A stretch of 64,000 nucleotides of DNA. Origin: an uncultured Dehalococcoidia bacterium (lineage in GTDB: Bacteria; Chloroflexota; Dehalococcoidia; Lucifugimonadales; JAAXIE01). The stretch lies in NCBI GenBank assembly GCA_951813255.1, contig OX638353.1, forward strand, positions 434,001 through 498,000. The letters are read 5' to 3'. Below the pieces are notes generated by a model, which made no database searches, had not been told where the DNA came from, and saw only the letters and a program-made list of their open reading frames with translations. Positions within the stretch are counted from its first letter, which is position 1. Every line of letters begins with the position of its first letter. Position numbers and translations under genes: made by a program. Below are positions 35,827-43,910 of this stretch, piece after piece.

Positions 35827-35911
35827 AAGTAACAAAACACTGCAAAAACTATACATGGGAGTTGCAATAGACGCCCTTCGAGACCGCAACATCCTCTGGA
35901 GGTGGTGACAT

Positions 35912-37093
35912 ATGGTACGGCAACTCGATGGCGGAGCCCGCTCCGCTCACACCGACTTCTTCCATACCGGCCCTGACACCCTTGCCGGCCGGTACATGCG
36001 TACCTTCTGGCAGCCTGTCTACCACTCCGATGATCTTCCGATCGGTCACGCCAAGCCCGTGCGGATCATGGGCGCCGACTACACCCTCTATCGGGGCGAG
36101 ACCGGCGAACCCCACATGGTGGACGCCCGCTGCGCTCACCGCGGCATGCAACTCTCTCCCGGCTGGGTACACGGCGACACCATTCGGTGCTTCTACCATG
36201 GCTGGGTCTACGATGGCGACGGCCAGTGCGTCGAGCAGCCCGCCGAACCCCAGCCCTTCTGCGACAAGATTCGCATAGGCGGCTACCCCGTCCAGGACTA
36301 CCTCGGACTGGTCTTTGCCTACTTGGGGTCCCCCATAGGAGAAGGGCCACCCCCGCCTGCGATTCCCCGCTATCCCACTTTCGATAACATCGATGGCATC
36401 CTCGAAATGGACTCCTATTTCCGGGCCTGCAACTACTTCAACAATCTGGAGAACAGCGTCGACACCTCCCACGTCGGCTTCGTACACCGCGGAGGCGCAG
36501 GTGCATGGGATGGGGCCACTGAGGGACCGATCATCATTGAGCCCACAGACACCAGTTGGGGCTTCTCCAGCAATGTGCGTCGCCCCGGCGGCCAAGTCAA
36601 CGTAGCCCAGTTCGGCATGCCCAACATCTTCCACGCCAAGGCCCTGCCCGTGGAGCCTGAGGTGCTGGGCTTCCGCGAATTTCTCGTCTGGTGGACGCCC
36701 ATAGACGACGAGTCCCATATCCAGTTCACCGTAAACGCCGTGCGCATGCCCCTGGAGAAAGCCGACGATTACCTAGCCCGTCGCGCCGCCAGCAAGGCCA
36801 AGCGCACCATACCCAAGGAGCAACTGGCCGCCGACATCCTAGCCGGCAAGATTCACATCGACGAAGTGGACCCATCGAGCACCGACATGATTCGCCTCCA
36901 GGACGACGTGGCCCAGATCGGCCAAGGCATCATCGCCGACCACGGCAACGAGCGTCTGGGACGCACGGATGCAGGTGTCATCAAAATTCGCCAGCTCTGG
37001 ACCCGCGAGCTAAAGGCCCTCGATGAAGGCCAGCCTCTAACCGAATGGCGCTACGACGTCGAAGAGCTCCTGCTCCTCAGGGCCGGCCAGTGA
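35912..37093 (+). CDS. Rieske non-heme iron oxygenase, alpha subunit (1)
   Basis: The 393-residue protein has an N-terminal Rieske [2Fe-2S] domain (C84-x-H86 and C103-x2-H106: CAHRG and CFYHGW) and a C-terminal catalytic domain with the mononuclear iron site D184-x2-H187-x4-H192 (VDTSHVGFVH). The Asp bridging Rieske and iron sites is therefore present. The pattern resembles phthalate 4,5-dioxygenase and vanillate O-demethylase types, which use a separate reductase; none is adjacent. GGAGGTGG precedes the ATG. It is a close paralog of the next gene. Substrate unknown. Confidence 0.92.
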   Translation: MVRQLDGGARSAHTDFFHTGPDTLAGRYMRTFWQPVYHSDDLPIGHAKPVRIMGADYTLYRGETGEPHMVDARCAHRGMQLSPGWVHGDTIRCFYHGWVYDGDGQCVEQPAEPQPFCDKIRIGGYPVQDYLGLVFAYLGSPIGEGPPPPAIPRYPTFDNIDGILEMDSYFRACNYFNNLENSVDTSHVGFVHRGGAGAWDGATEGPIIIEPTDTSWGFSSNVRRPGGQVNVAQFGMPNIFHAKALPVEPEVLGFREFLVWWTPIDDESHIQFTVNAVRMPLEKADDYLARRAASKAKRTIPKEQLAADILAGKIHIDEVDPSSTDMIRLQDDVAQIGQGIIADHGNERLGRTDAGVIKIRQLWTRELKALDEGQPLTEWRYDVEELLLLRAGQ

Positions 37094-37236
37094 TTCCGGG
37101 CCATACCTTACTAGCGGGGACTGACATTTCCTTGTTGCCCCGCTCCCGCTCCGCTGCTACGCTTGACTTCGCTAGCCGCCTCAGAAGGGGAGGCCAAGCC
37201 ATTCATATCGCACCCACATGGAGGGCTGACCCCGGG

Positions 37237-37417
37237 TGGTACAGCGATGACCCTCATTTTCAGCTACGAATGGCACAGATGGTACACATGTCAGCTACGA
37301 ACACATTTTACGCAGATACAACAGTGCACCGCTCCAATAGCGCGCAGCTACGATTATCGCAACCCCCAAGCGCAGGAATGGCACCGGAGTGGTACAGAAA
37401 TGGCACATAGTGTGCCA
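37237..37417. repeat. Word-repeat array C (TGGYAC) upstream of the second Rieske gene
   Basis: TGGTACA or TGGCAC(A) occurs at 37237, 37271, 37280, 37379, 37390 and 37401, and as the complement TGTGCCA at 37411; the last four lie 11, 11 and 10 bp apart. Between them lie three copies of CAGCTACGA (37261, 37292, 37345) and one CAGATACA, the reverse of the shared TTTCGTAGCTG module. The stretch AATGGCACCGGA (37377-37388) also occurs in array B (35816-35827). The array ends 72 bp before the Rieske start. The rest of the gap 37094-37236 shows nothing recognisable. Confidence 0.7.
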
Positions 37418-37488
37418 GTCGAAAGACGCGCTCGACCTTGTTCTGGGACGGCCCGGCGTTCCACCACACGATCTAGGAGGAGAGTCCA

Positions 37489-38676
37489 ATGACCGCTACC
37501 CAACCCAGGACCAACGGCCTTGGCACCAATGGCAAGTACAACCCAGAGGACTACGACAATTTTGCGCTCACGGGGCCCGGCACCTTGGCTGGAGACTACC
37601 TCCGCTCCTTCTGGCAGCCTGTCTACCACTCCGACGACCTGCCCGTCGGCCGCGCCAAGCCCATCAAGATCATGAACCAGGAGTACACCCTCTACCGGGG
37701 TACTACCGGAGAGCCAAACCTTGTCGACTTTCGTTGCGCCCATCGCGGCATGCAACTCTCTCCCGGTTGGGTCGAAGGCAATACCATTCGCTGCTTCTAT
37801 CACGGCTGGGTCTACGACGGCACCGGCCAGTGCGTCGAGCAACCCGCCGAGTCCCAACCCTTCTGCGACAAGATCAGCATCGGCGGCTACCCTTGTCGTG
37901 ACTACCTGGGGCTGGTGTTTGCCTATCTCGGAGAGGGCGAGCCCCCCGAATTCCCCCGCTACCCAGACTTTGAACAGTTCGAGGGCCTCTTCGAAATCGA
38001 CAGCTACCCCCGTGGCTGCAACTACTTCCTGAACTTGGAAAACGGCGGCGACCTAGCCCACGTTGGGTTCGTCCACCGGGGCATGGAAGGCTCATTCGAC
38101 GGTTTCACTGAGCGTTTGGACATCCAAGCCGAAGAATCAGAATGGGGCGTAAAGGTCATCAGCCGTCGTGAGGGTACCGACGTCAGCCGTACTGCTCACT
38201 ATGGCATGCCCAACACCTGCCATATCACGGCCCTACCCAACGACACCTCCACGGCCCCCTTCCGCGAGTTCCTAGCTTGGTGGGTCCCAGTAGACGACGA
38301 GAGCCACATCCAATTCACCGTCTACGCTGTGCGTGTGGCCCCTGCTGACGCCGAGCGCTACGCTGAAATGCGGGATGTGCGACTGTCCAACCGCTCCGTC
38401 CCAAAGGAAGTGCTGGCTCAAGCCGTTCTGGAGGGCCGGATGCGCTTGGAGGACGTGGTGCCCGACACCACCGACATGGTGCGTCTGCAGGATGATATCG
38501 CTCAGATCGGCCAGGGTACCCCCAACCGGCGCAACGACCGTCTCGGACGCTCCGATGCCACGGTGATACAGAGGCGTCGTCTCTGGCGTCGGGAGCTTCA
38601 AGCCTTCGCTGAAGGCAAGCCGTTGACCAATTGGGTCTACGACCCCGAAAAGCAGAAAGCGGAAGGCGGTTTCTGA
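37489..38676 (+). CDS. Rieske non-heme iron oxygenase, alpha subunit (2)
   Basis: A 395-residue paralog of the preceding oxygenase, with the Rieske ligands C83/H85 and C102/H105 (CAHRGMQLSPGW, CFYHGWVYDG) and the iron-site motif GGDLAHVGFVH (Asp-x2-His-x4-His). The two proteins share long identical blocks through the Rieske domain but diverge in the substrate-binding part (where the first has NNLENSVDTSH, this has LNLENGGDLAH), so they probably act on different substrates. AGGAGGAG precedes the ATG. MmgE/PrpD starts 12 bp downstream. Confidence 0.92.
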   Translation: MTATQPRTNGLGTNGKYNPEDYDNFALTGPGTLAGDYLRSFWQPVYHSDDLPVGRAKPIKIMNQEYTLYRGTTGEPNLVDFRCAHRGMQLSPGWVEGNTIRCFYHGWVYDGTGQCVEQPAESQPFCDKISIGGYPCRDYLGLVFAYLGEGEPPEFPRYPDFEQFEGLFEIDSYPRGCNYFLNLENGGDLAHVGFVHRGMEGSFDGFTERLDIQAEESEWGVKVISRREGTDVSRTAHYGMPNTCHITALPNDTSTAPFREFLAWWVPVDDESHIQFTVYAVRVAPADAERYAEMRDVRLSNRSVPKEVLAQAVLEGRMRLEDVVPDTTDMVRLQDDIAQIGQGTPNRRNDRLGRSDATVIQRRRLWRRELQAFAEGKPLTNWVYDPEKQKAEGGF

Positions 38677-38687
38677 GCGCACCGGTT

Positions 38688-40013
38688 ATGGGAGTTACCG
38701 CCGATTTAGCTCAATTCATCTCATCCCTGAGATATGAAGCACTGCCGTCCGCGGTGGTTGATGCAGCGAAGATAGCTATCATCGACGGCGTGGGCAACAT
38801 GATCGCGGGTTCGGCCCAACCCTTAGCCCAGACCATCGGCCAGTACACCCGTGATATGGGAGGCACCCCACAGGCAAGCGTGGTTGGTTGGGGTTTCAAG
38901 ACCAATCCTCCGGCAGCAGCTTTTGCCAACGGTGTCTTCGGCCACTGTCTCGATTTCGAGATTCAAGGCTATCCCCCTACCCACGGCACCTCATCCTGCC
39001 TGCCAGCCGCTCTGGCCCTCGCCGAGGCCAACGAAGCAACCGGCAAGGCCCTAATCACCGGCTACGTTTTGGGCTGGGAGATTCAGGGACGCCTGCGGGA
39101 AGCATCTGCTCCTCACACCGCCCATGCCTACCATCCCCCCGGCTTGGTGGGCCCCTTGGGCGGGGCGGCTGCCGCGTCCAGCGTACTCGGCTTGGATGCT
39201 GAGCAGACCAACATGGCCTTGGGCATCGCGGCGTCCCGCACCGGTGGACTCACCGCCAACACCGGCACCATGGTAAAGTCCACCCACCCTGGCAACGCCG
39301 CCCGCATGGGCACCGAGGCCGCCCTTCTGGCACGGTCCGGCTACACCAGTTCTAGCGAAGCCTTGGAATCGGACACGGGATACGCGCAAGCGCTATTTGG
39401 CAGGCAACTAGACTGGGATGCGGTGACGGCTGGCTTGGGTGAAACTTACCGGCTCCTGGACCCCGGGTTCGACATAAAGCGCTTCCCCGCTCAGATATAT
39501 ATGCAGCGCCCTATGGAAGCAGTGCTGAACCTCCGGGAGCAGCACGGCCTTGAAGCAACGCAGATGCGTACCCTCACCATCACCGGCCCTCACCGAAGCC
39601 ATTCCGGCCCACTGCCCCGCTCCGGCCTCGACGGCAAGTTCAGCATTCAGTACTGCGCCGCCATTGCACTGCTCGACGGTGCCGTCGGCATCGACTCCTT
39701 CACCGACCAGCGCCGGTTCTCCCCGGACGTCGAGAATACACTGCCGAAAATCAGGCTCGAAACTTCCCCTGATCCCACTGTGAAGGCGGTGGCCGAGATG
39801 TCCGACGGACGCACTCTGGAAGGCCAGTGCCGTGACTTCCGAGGCTCAGCAGCCAACCCCATGAACTACAAGGAGCGTACAAGCAAGTTCAAGGCCTGTG
39901 CCGGGCGAGTTCTGCCTGAGGGCAAGGTCGAGGCGTTGTTGGACATACTGGAAACGCTCGAAGAACAGCCTGGCGTCGTGCCGTTGGTGGACGTGCTGCG
40001 AGGGGAGGGTTAG
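38688..40013 (+). CDS. MmgE/PrpD family protein
   Basis: The 441-residue protein matches the 2-methylcitrate dehydratase/cis-aconitate decarboxylase fold: VVDAAKIAIIDGVGNMIAG near the N-terminus, AFANGVFGHCLDFE, STHPGNAARMGTEAALLA and QYCAAIALLDG. Members dehydrate or decarboxylate tricarboxylates or act on aromatic-derived acids. Start chosen at ATG 38688, 12 bp after the Rieske stop; the frame is open slightly further upstream. Probably co-transcribed with the Rieske gene; the actual substrate is unknown. Confidence 0.88.
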   Translation: MGVTADLAQFISSLRYEALPSAVVDAAKIAIIDGVGNMIAGSAQPLAQTIGQYTRDMGGTPQASVVGWGFKTNPPAAAFANGVFGHCLDFEIQGYPPTHGTSSCLPAALALAEANEATGKALITGYVLGWEIQGRLREASAPHTAHAYHPPGLVGPLGGAAAASSVLGLDAEQTNMALGIAASRTGGLTANTGTMVKSTHPGNAARMGTEAALLARSGYTSSSEALESDTGYAQALFGRQLDWDAVTAGLGETYRLLDPGFDIKRFPAQIYMQRPMEAVLNLREQHGLEATQMRTLTITGPHRSHSGPLPRSGLDGKFSIQYCAAIALLDGAVGIDSFTDQRRFSPDVENTLPKIRLETSPDPTVKAVAEMSDGRTLEGQCRDFRGSAANPMNYKERTSKFKACAGRVLPEGKVEALLDILETLEEQPGVVPLVDVLRGEG

Positions 40014-40238
40014 CTAGGCAGGGGCGACTTCTTCGTACTTGACCAGAGCTTCAGGAACGGGACAGTACTCAACGCAGGACAGGTCTCCCGTGCACTGCTC
40101 CGGTATCACCTCGAACCAGTGATGGATGTCGTGCAGCTTGGGATGTACTGCCCCAACGGGGCATACCTCCCGGCACAGCCCACAGGCGATGCAGTAATCC
40201 TGGTCAATGTAGACCTTGGTTGTCTTCTGGGCCGCCAC
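40014..40238 (-). CDS. Small ferredoxin (fourth gene of diiron-like operon)
   Basis: The 74-residue protein has the complete [4Fe-4S] motif CIACGLCREVCP and a second partial set C...CVEYCP (CTGDLSCVEYCP), as in two-cluster or 7Fe-type ferredoxins. It is the last gene of the tight minus-strand operon 42048-40014, starting 3 bp after the ferritin-like gene. It is convergent with MmgE/PrpD with no spacer. It probably donates electrons to the neighbouring ferritin-like proteins or to the Rieske oxygenases; this is inference. Confidence 0.85.
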   Translation of the reverse strand: MAAQKTTKVYIDQDYCIACGLCREVCPVGAVHPKLHDIHHWFEVIPEQCTGDLSCVEYCPVPEALVKYEEVAPA

Positions 40239-40241
40239 TGA

Positions 40242-40979
40242 TCAGCCGCCTATGGAAGTGCTGCGCAGGAAGTCAGGTGACTGCAGGAAATCCAGGGCCT
40301 CGACAACAGGCTTCTGCTCCGCCTCGGTGAGGCAGTACATATCCATTTGGTACTTGCCTTCCATGAAGTGCATGACCTCTTCGTAGTACTGGCTCAGGTT
40401 CTCGTGGATAGAGAGACTGTGCTTGCTGCTTTCCAGAATGGCGCGAATGCCAAGGCAGGCCCCCGCTTCCACGTAGTAGTTGGAGGCGGCCCTAGCCAGG
40501 GGATGCATGTGGGGGAACATGGCTACCATGCCAAAGTAGCTGCGGCTGCCTTGGAAGTTGGCCTTGGACTCCTCCATCAGGTCGGTTTCCTTCTCGGCCT
40601 GACCACCGCGGATGAGCACGTCGCCGTGCAGCCCGCCGTGTTTCACCTCATCCCATACCTGACGCGCCCGCATCCGCAGCAGGTCCAGGTAGTCCTCGTG
40701 CGCGGAGATGGGGACGGAGAGTAGTTGAGTACACATCTGATTCAGGGAGTGTCTAGGCCCCTCGCTGCAATAGCCAGCGAAGGCAGGGCCGAATTGCCCC
40801 TGGTCCCAGCCCTCATCCATGCGCTCCACACCTTCGAGCACGCGAATCACACGTGTGTTCCAGCGCTCCACCATGCGCTCCTTGGTGAGGCGCATGCGAA
40901 AGTCGACGCCGGGTCCACGGAAGGGCGTGGGCCATACCCAGTCGTTCAGCCACTCTTCAGTGATGGGATGCAGGTCCAT
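40242..40979 (-). CDS. Ferritin-like protein with ExxH pairs, putative diiron oxygenase
   Basis: The 245-residue protein is nearly all helix. Two ExxH motifs in separate helices (E111-VK-H114 in DEVKHGG and E201-VM-H204 in YEEVMHF), with further candidate carboxylates E95 and E171, match the four-helix carboxylate-bridged diiron pattern (ferritin-like/R2-like). I do not recognise a named family. The two flanking ferredoxins suggest redox chemistry, for instance oxygenation or desaturation. It starts 9 bp after the upstream ferredoxin stop. Whether metal binds is unproven. Confidence 0.6.
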   Translation of the reverse strand: MDLHPITEEWLNDWVWPTPFRGPGVDFRMRLTKERMVERWNTRVIRVLEGVERMDEGWDQGQFGPAFAGYCSEGPRHSLNQMCTQLLSVPISAHEDYLDLLRMRARQVWDEVKHGGLHGDVLIRGGQAEKETDLMEESKANFQGSRSYFGMVAMFPHMHPLARAASNYYVEAGACLGIRAILESSKHSLSIHENLSQYYEEVMHFMEGKYQMDMYCLTEAEQKPVVEALDFLQSPDFLRSTSIGG

Positions 40980-40988
40980 GGGTGCCTC

Positions 40989-41300
40989 CTAGCTCTGTGC
41001 TGGTCTGCGGGGCTTGAAAGTCAGGGAGTCTCGCAGCCACTTCTTCTCGCGGTCACGCCACAATTCGGGTGGCGGCGGCACCAGGGAGCGCCCCGTCTCC
41101 ACCTCTATGATGGATCCGGGTGCCGGACAGTACATCAGGCATACCACACATGTGGGGTAGGTGCACTTGTGAACGTCGATCTCGTGCCGGTGCCTAGGCT
41201 CCAACTCCAGGTAGACGGCGTTGATGCCGATCTCCTCACAGGCAATGAGGCACATTCGACACTCGGTACATTTTTCGTGGTCAATGGCAATGGTGGTCAT
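40989..41300 (-). CDS. 4Fe-4S dicluster ferredoxin-like protein
   Basis: The 103-residue protein has CTECRMCLIAC and, further on, CTYPTCVVCLMYCP, the cysteine spacing of a two-cluster ferredoxin. The second set reads CxxxxCxxCxxxCP, with an extended first spacing as in HycB- or NrfC-like electron-transfer subunits. The C-terminal 35 residues are a basic, proline-rich tail. It lies 4 bp after the first ferritin-like gene. It probably acts as the electron carrier for that operon. Confidence 0.83.
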   Translation of the reverse strand: MTTIAIDHEKCTECRMCLIACEEIGINAVYLELEPRHRHEIDVHKCTYPTCVVCLMYCPAPGSIIEVETGRSLVPPPPELWRDREKKWLRDSLTFKPRRPAQS

Positions 41301-41304
41301 GATG

Positions 41305-42048
41305 CTAGTCCACGTCGGGCATTTCGAGTTGGGTCAGGGTGGACGGTGTGCGGTTGCCCATGACGAATTCGGCGATGTACGTCATGGCGGAGTTGTAATC
41401 GTTGCGGGCTGTCGCCGTCATCATCTGGCACATCTCCACATCCACATGCTGAGAGACATAACGCTCGGCCATGAAGCGCCCCATCTGTACATGGCTGCGG
41501 GTCTCAGGCAACTGGCTGGCGAAGAGGTCCTTGAGGTACTGGTCGGGCACGGCCTCAGCCATGCGCTCCAACCACGCGACTTCCAGCACTTTGGCTCCCA
41601 GGTTCAAGGCAGGCAGGCGTACGTTCTGGGCGTAGATGCCCAGTGCCCGCATAGAGCCGACGAATACGGCAATGCCCGAATCGTAGGGGAACTGACAGTA
41701 GGGGTGCTGTAGGGCTAGACGCTGGCCCTTGGCCCAGCCACGGTGAAGGATGGCTTGAGAGTAGAGCATCTCATGGGTGGAGTCGTCGTAAATCTGCTTG
41801 GCGAAGAGGTAGTCCACCGAGGGCGGGTACTGGTTGATCACCAAGCTGCTTCCCCAAGCGCCGTATACATAATAGTACATGCGCTCCAAAGTCCAGAGCT
41901 GCCCAATCAGCTTGTAGTACTGGTCGTCGCTCAGGGTGCCGGAGGCTGCTGCCTCAATGATTGGGTCCAAGGGCGAGGTAGTTGTCAGCCTTCGACTCTC
42001 GGATTCCAGCTGGGCAGCCAGCTCCTTCCCCGGCAGCGTGGTAGTCAA
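41305..42048 (-). CDS. Helical putative dinuclear-metal oxygenase (ferritin/HDO-like)
   Basis: The 247-residue all-helical protein heads the operon. Candidate metal residues are E55 (TLERMYYY), D89-x2-H92 (YDDSTHEML), E161 (WLERMAEA) and E182-x3-H186 (PETRSHVQMG). The pattern lies between ferritin-like diiron proteins and heme-oxygenase-like diiron oxygenases; I cannot assign a family. It is not an obvious paralog of the other ferritin-like protein in this operon. The sequence 42049-42264 upstream holds no gene I can support. Partnership with ferredoxins argues for oxygen-dependent catalysis. Confidence 0.55.
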   Translation of the reverse strand: MTTTLPGKELAAQLESESRRLTTTSPLDPIIEAAASGTLSDDQYYKLIGQLWTLERMYYYVYGAWGSSLVINQYPPSVDYLFAKQIYDDSTHEMLYSQAILHRGWAKGQRLALQHPYCQFPYDSGIAVFVGSMRALGIYAQNVRLPALNLGAKVLEVAWLERMAEAVPDQYLKDLFASQLPETRSHVQMGRFMAERYVSQHVDVEMCQMMTATARNDYNSAMTYIAEFVMGNRTPSTLTQLEMPDVD

Positions 42049-42264
42049 CGGCCCTCTCCTTGGGGGGGAATGTGAGGCTGACTATAGGAGTGGCCCCCAT
42101 GGCTGTCAAGCCGAAATAGACCTCACTATGATCGCGCCTAGTCTTATTGATGGGTCGGATAGTCTGGAGCCCCCAGTCCAGTTTGACGTACCTCAGAGGT
42201 CCCTAGGATAGGGGCCAGCTTAGCTGATAGCAGGTCATGTCGATCCTATTGATGAGTTCCGACC

Positions 42265-43140
42265 TCAGGATGAACTCACGGCAGCGTGGACAGCGGCGGG
42301 CCGACGTCGCAATAGGCCCCTTAAACGCTGGTTCCAAACGACCGCCAATATGAAGAACCCGGCAACGACCAACGCCATAACCGGGCCCGAAGGCAGGTTG
42401 AAGTGGTAGGAGATATAGAGGCCTGCAATGGCGGCGGCTGTGCCCAAGGCAACGGATAGGGCCATTGCATACTGGAAGTTCCGCACAATCAGGAGTGCGG
42501 TGGCGGCTGGGGTTATCAGCATTGAGATGACCAGAACGATGCCCACTGCCTGAAGAGCTAAGACGATGACGATGGCGAGCAGTGCAAGCAGGGCGTATTC
42601 GAGCTTGTCGGTGGGCAGGCCGACGACCGATGCACCAGTGGCATCGAAGCTGGCGAACAGCATCTCCTTATGCAAGGCATAGGTCGCTACCAGTACGAAG
42701 AGGCTTAGCCCCAGTGTGACATATACATCGGTCTGGGACACGGCAAGCACTTGTCCCAGGAGAATGTCTTCCAGATTGATGGGTATGCCCTTGGCGGCGG
42801 TCAGCATCGTCAGACCCAGAGCGAAGAGTCCGGCAAATATGATGCCCACTGAGGTGTCCTCACCCACCCCGGCGTTTCGAATGAGATAGCCACTAACAAG
42901 GGCCACGGCGATGGCCATGGGTATAGCCCCTAAGAAGGGACTGACTCCCAGGATGAAGGCGCCTACCATCCCCGGCAGGACCGAGTGGGCAAGGGCATCA
43001 CCCATAAATCCCAAGCCTCTGGTCACCACATAGACTCCGAGCAAAGGACACATTACGCCGACCAGCACCGACACCAATAGAGCCCGTACCATAAAGCTGT
43101 ACTGGAATGGGTCGACGAAGGCTTCAGTGATGATGTCCAT
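42265..43140 (-). CDS. Zinc ABC transporter permease (ZnuB/AztB-like)
   Basis: The 291-residue protein belongs to the ABC-3 metal permease family, with about eight or nine membrane helices and the motifs LLGVYVVTRGLGFMGDALAHSVLPG, ISMLITPAATALLI and LPSGPVMALVVAGFFILA. It forms the channel through which Zn (or Mn/Fe) from the binding protein enters. It overlaps the ATPase gene by 17 bp and is the last gene of the importer operon. Confidence 0.92.
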   Translation of the reverse strand: MDIITEAFVDPFQYSFMVRALLVSVLVGVMCPLLGVYVVTRGLGFMGDALAHSVLPGMVGAFILGVSPFLGAIPMAIAVALVSGYLIRNAGVGEDTSVGIIFAGLFALGLTMLTAAKGIPINLEDILLGQVLAVSQTDVYVTLGLSLFVLVATYALHKEMLFASFDATGASVVGLPTDKLEYALLALLAIVIVLALQAVGIVLVISMLITPAATALLIVRNFQYAMALSVALGTAAAIAGLYISYHFNLPSGPVMALVVAGFFILAVVWNQRLRGLLRRRPAAVHAAVSSS

Positions 43141-43909
43141 GAGAGTCTCCTCCTAAGCCGTGCCCGTGGAATGGGACGGAGCCGAAGGGCCCGTAGAGCC
43201 GGGTCATTACCTCCTCGGTAAGCACGTCACTTGGTGGTCCGCAGGCGCAAACGTTGCAGTTGAGGCAGAGACACTCGTCGCAGAAGTGGGCCATATGGTT
43301 GATGTCGTGAGATGACATCAGGATGGTACGGCCGTCATCCCGCAATTCCAACAATACCGACATAAGGGAGGACTGGGAGGCGAGGTCGACGCCGCTGAAG
43401 GCCTCATCCAGCAGCAGAATATCGGCCCCTTGGGCCAAGGCACGGGCTACGAAAATGCGTTGTCGTTGACCACCGGAAAGCTCGTAAATTTGGGACTTGC
43501 GCCTGTCCCACATACCGACCCGGTTCAGCGCTTCGTCGGCTGCCTCACGGTCGGCCCTGCCCTGACGGCGGAACCAGCCAGCGTGGCGAATGCGCCCCTG
43601 CATCACCACTTCCCATGCACTCATGGGGATGCGGGAGTTCACCCGTTCGTACTGTGGCACATAGGCCACCAGCCCTCGAGTTTCCTCCATGGGCTTGCCG
43701 TGCACCAAAACTCGGCCGGAGGTGGCGGGCAGCATGGAGGTGATGACGTTAAACAGGGTGCTCTTGCCTGCGCCGTTGGGCCCGACGACGCCCATGATGC
43801 AGCCGGGCCCAGCGCTGAAGCTCACTTTATCCAGCACCACTATTCCACTGCGCTCCACTGTCAATTCCTCGGCCATGAGTGGAGCTGAGTGCAAAGCTGT
43901 CGCAGTCAT
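43124..43909 (-). CDS. Zinc ABC transporter ATPase with Cys-rich segment and His tail
   Basis: The 261-residue ATPase has Walker A GPNGAGKST, Q-loop AYVPQYERV, signature LSGGQRQR, Walker B ILLLDEAFSGVD and the switch His in SSHDINHM. Two parts are unusual: a cysteine cluster at 210-223 with six Cys in 14 residues (FCDECLCLNCNVCACG), where homologs have a hydrophobic strand pair, and a C-terminal tail ending in HGHGLGGDSHGHHH. Both look like added zinc-binding or sensing sites. It starts 1 bp after the binding-protein stop codon. Confidence 0.92.
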   Translation of the reverse strand: MTATALHSAPLMAEELTVERSGIVVLDKVSFSAGPGCIMGVVGPNGAGKSTLFNVITSMLPATSGRVLVHGKPMEETRGLVAYVPQYERVNSRIPMSAWEVVMQGRIRHAGWFRRQGRADREAADEALNRVGMWDRRKSQIYELSGGQRQRIFVARALAQGADILLLDEAFSGVDLASQSSLMSVLLELRDDGRTILMSSHDINHMAHFCDECLCLNCNVCACGPPSDVLTEEVMTRLYGPFGSVPFHGHGLGGDSHGHHH

Positions 43910-43910
43910 G

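Noticed and set aside
35628..35870. Short plus-strand frame translating the 11-bp array as a Cys/Met-rich peptide
   Set aside because: It is forced by the tandem repeat, has no ribosome site and ends before the Rieske gene; intergenic repeat is the simpler reading.
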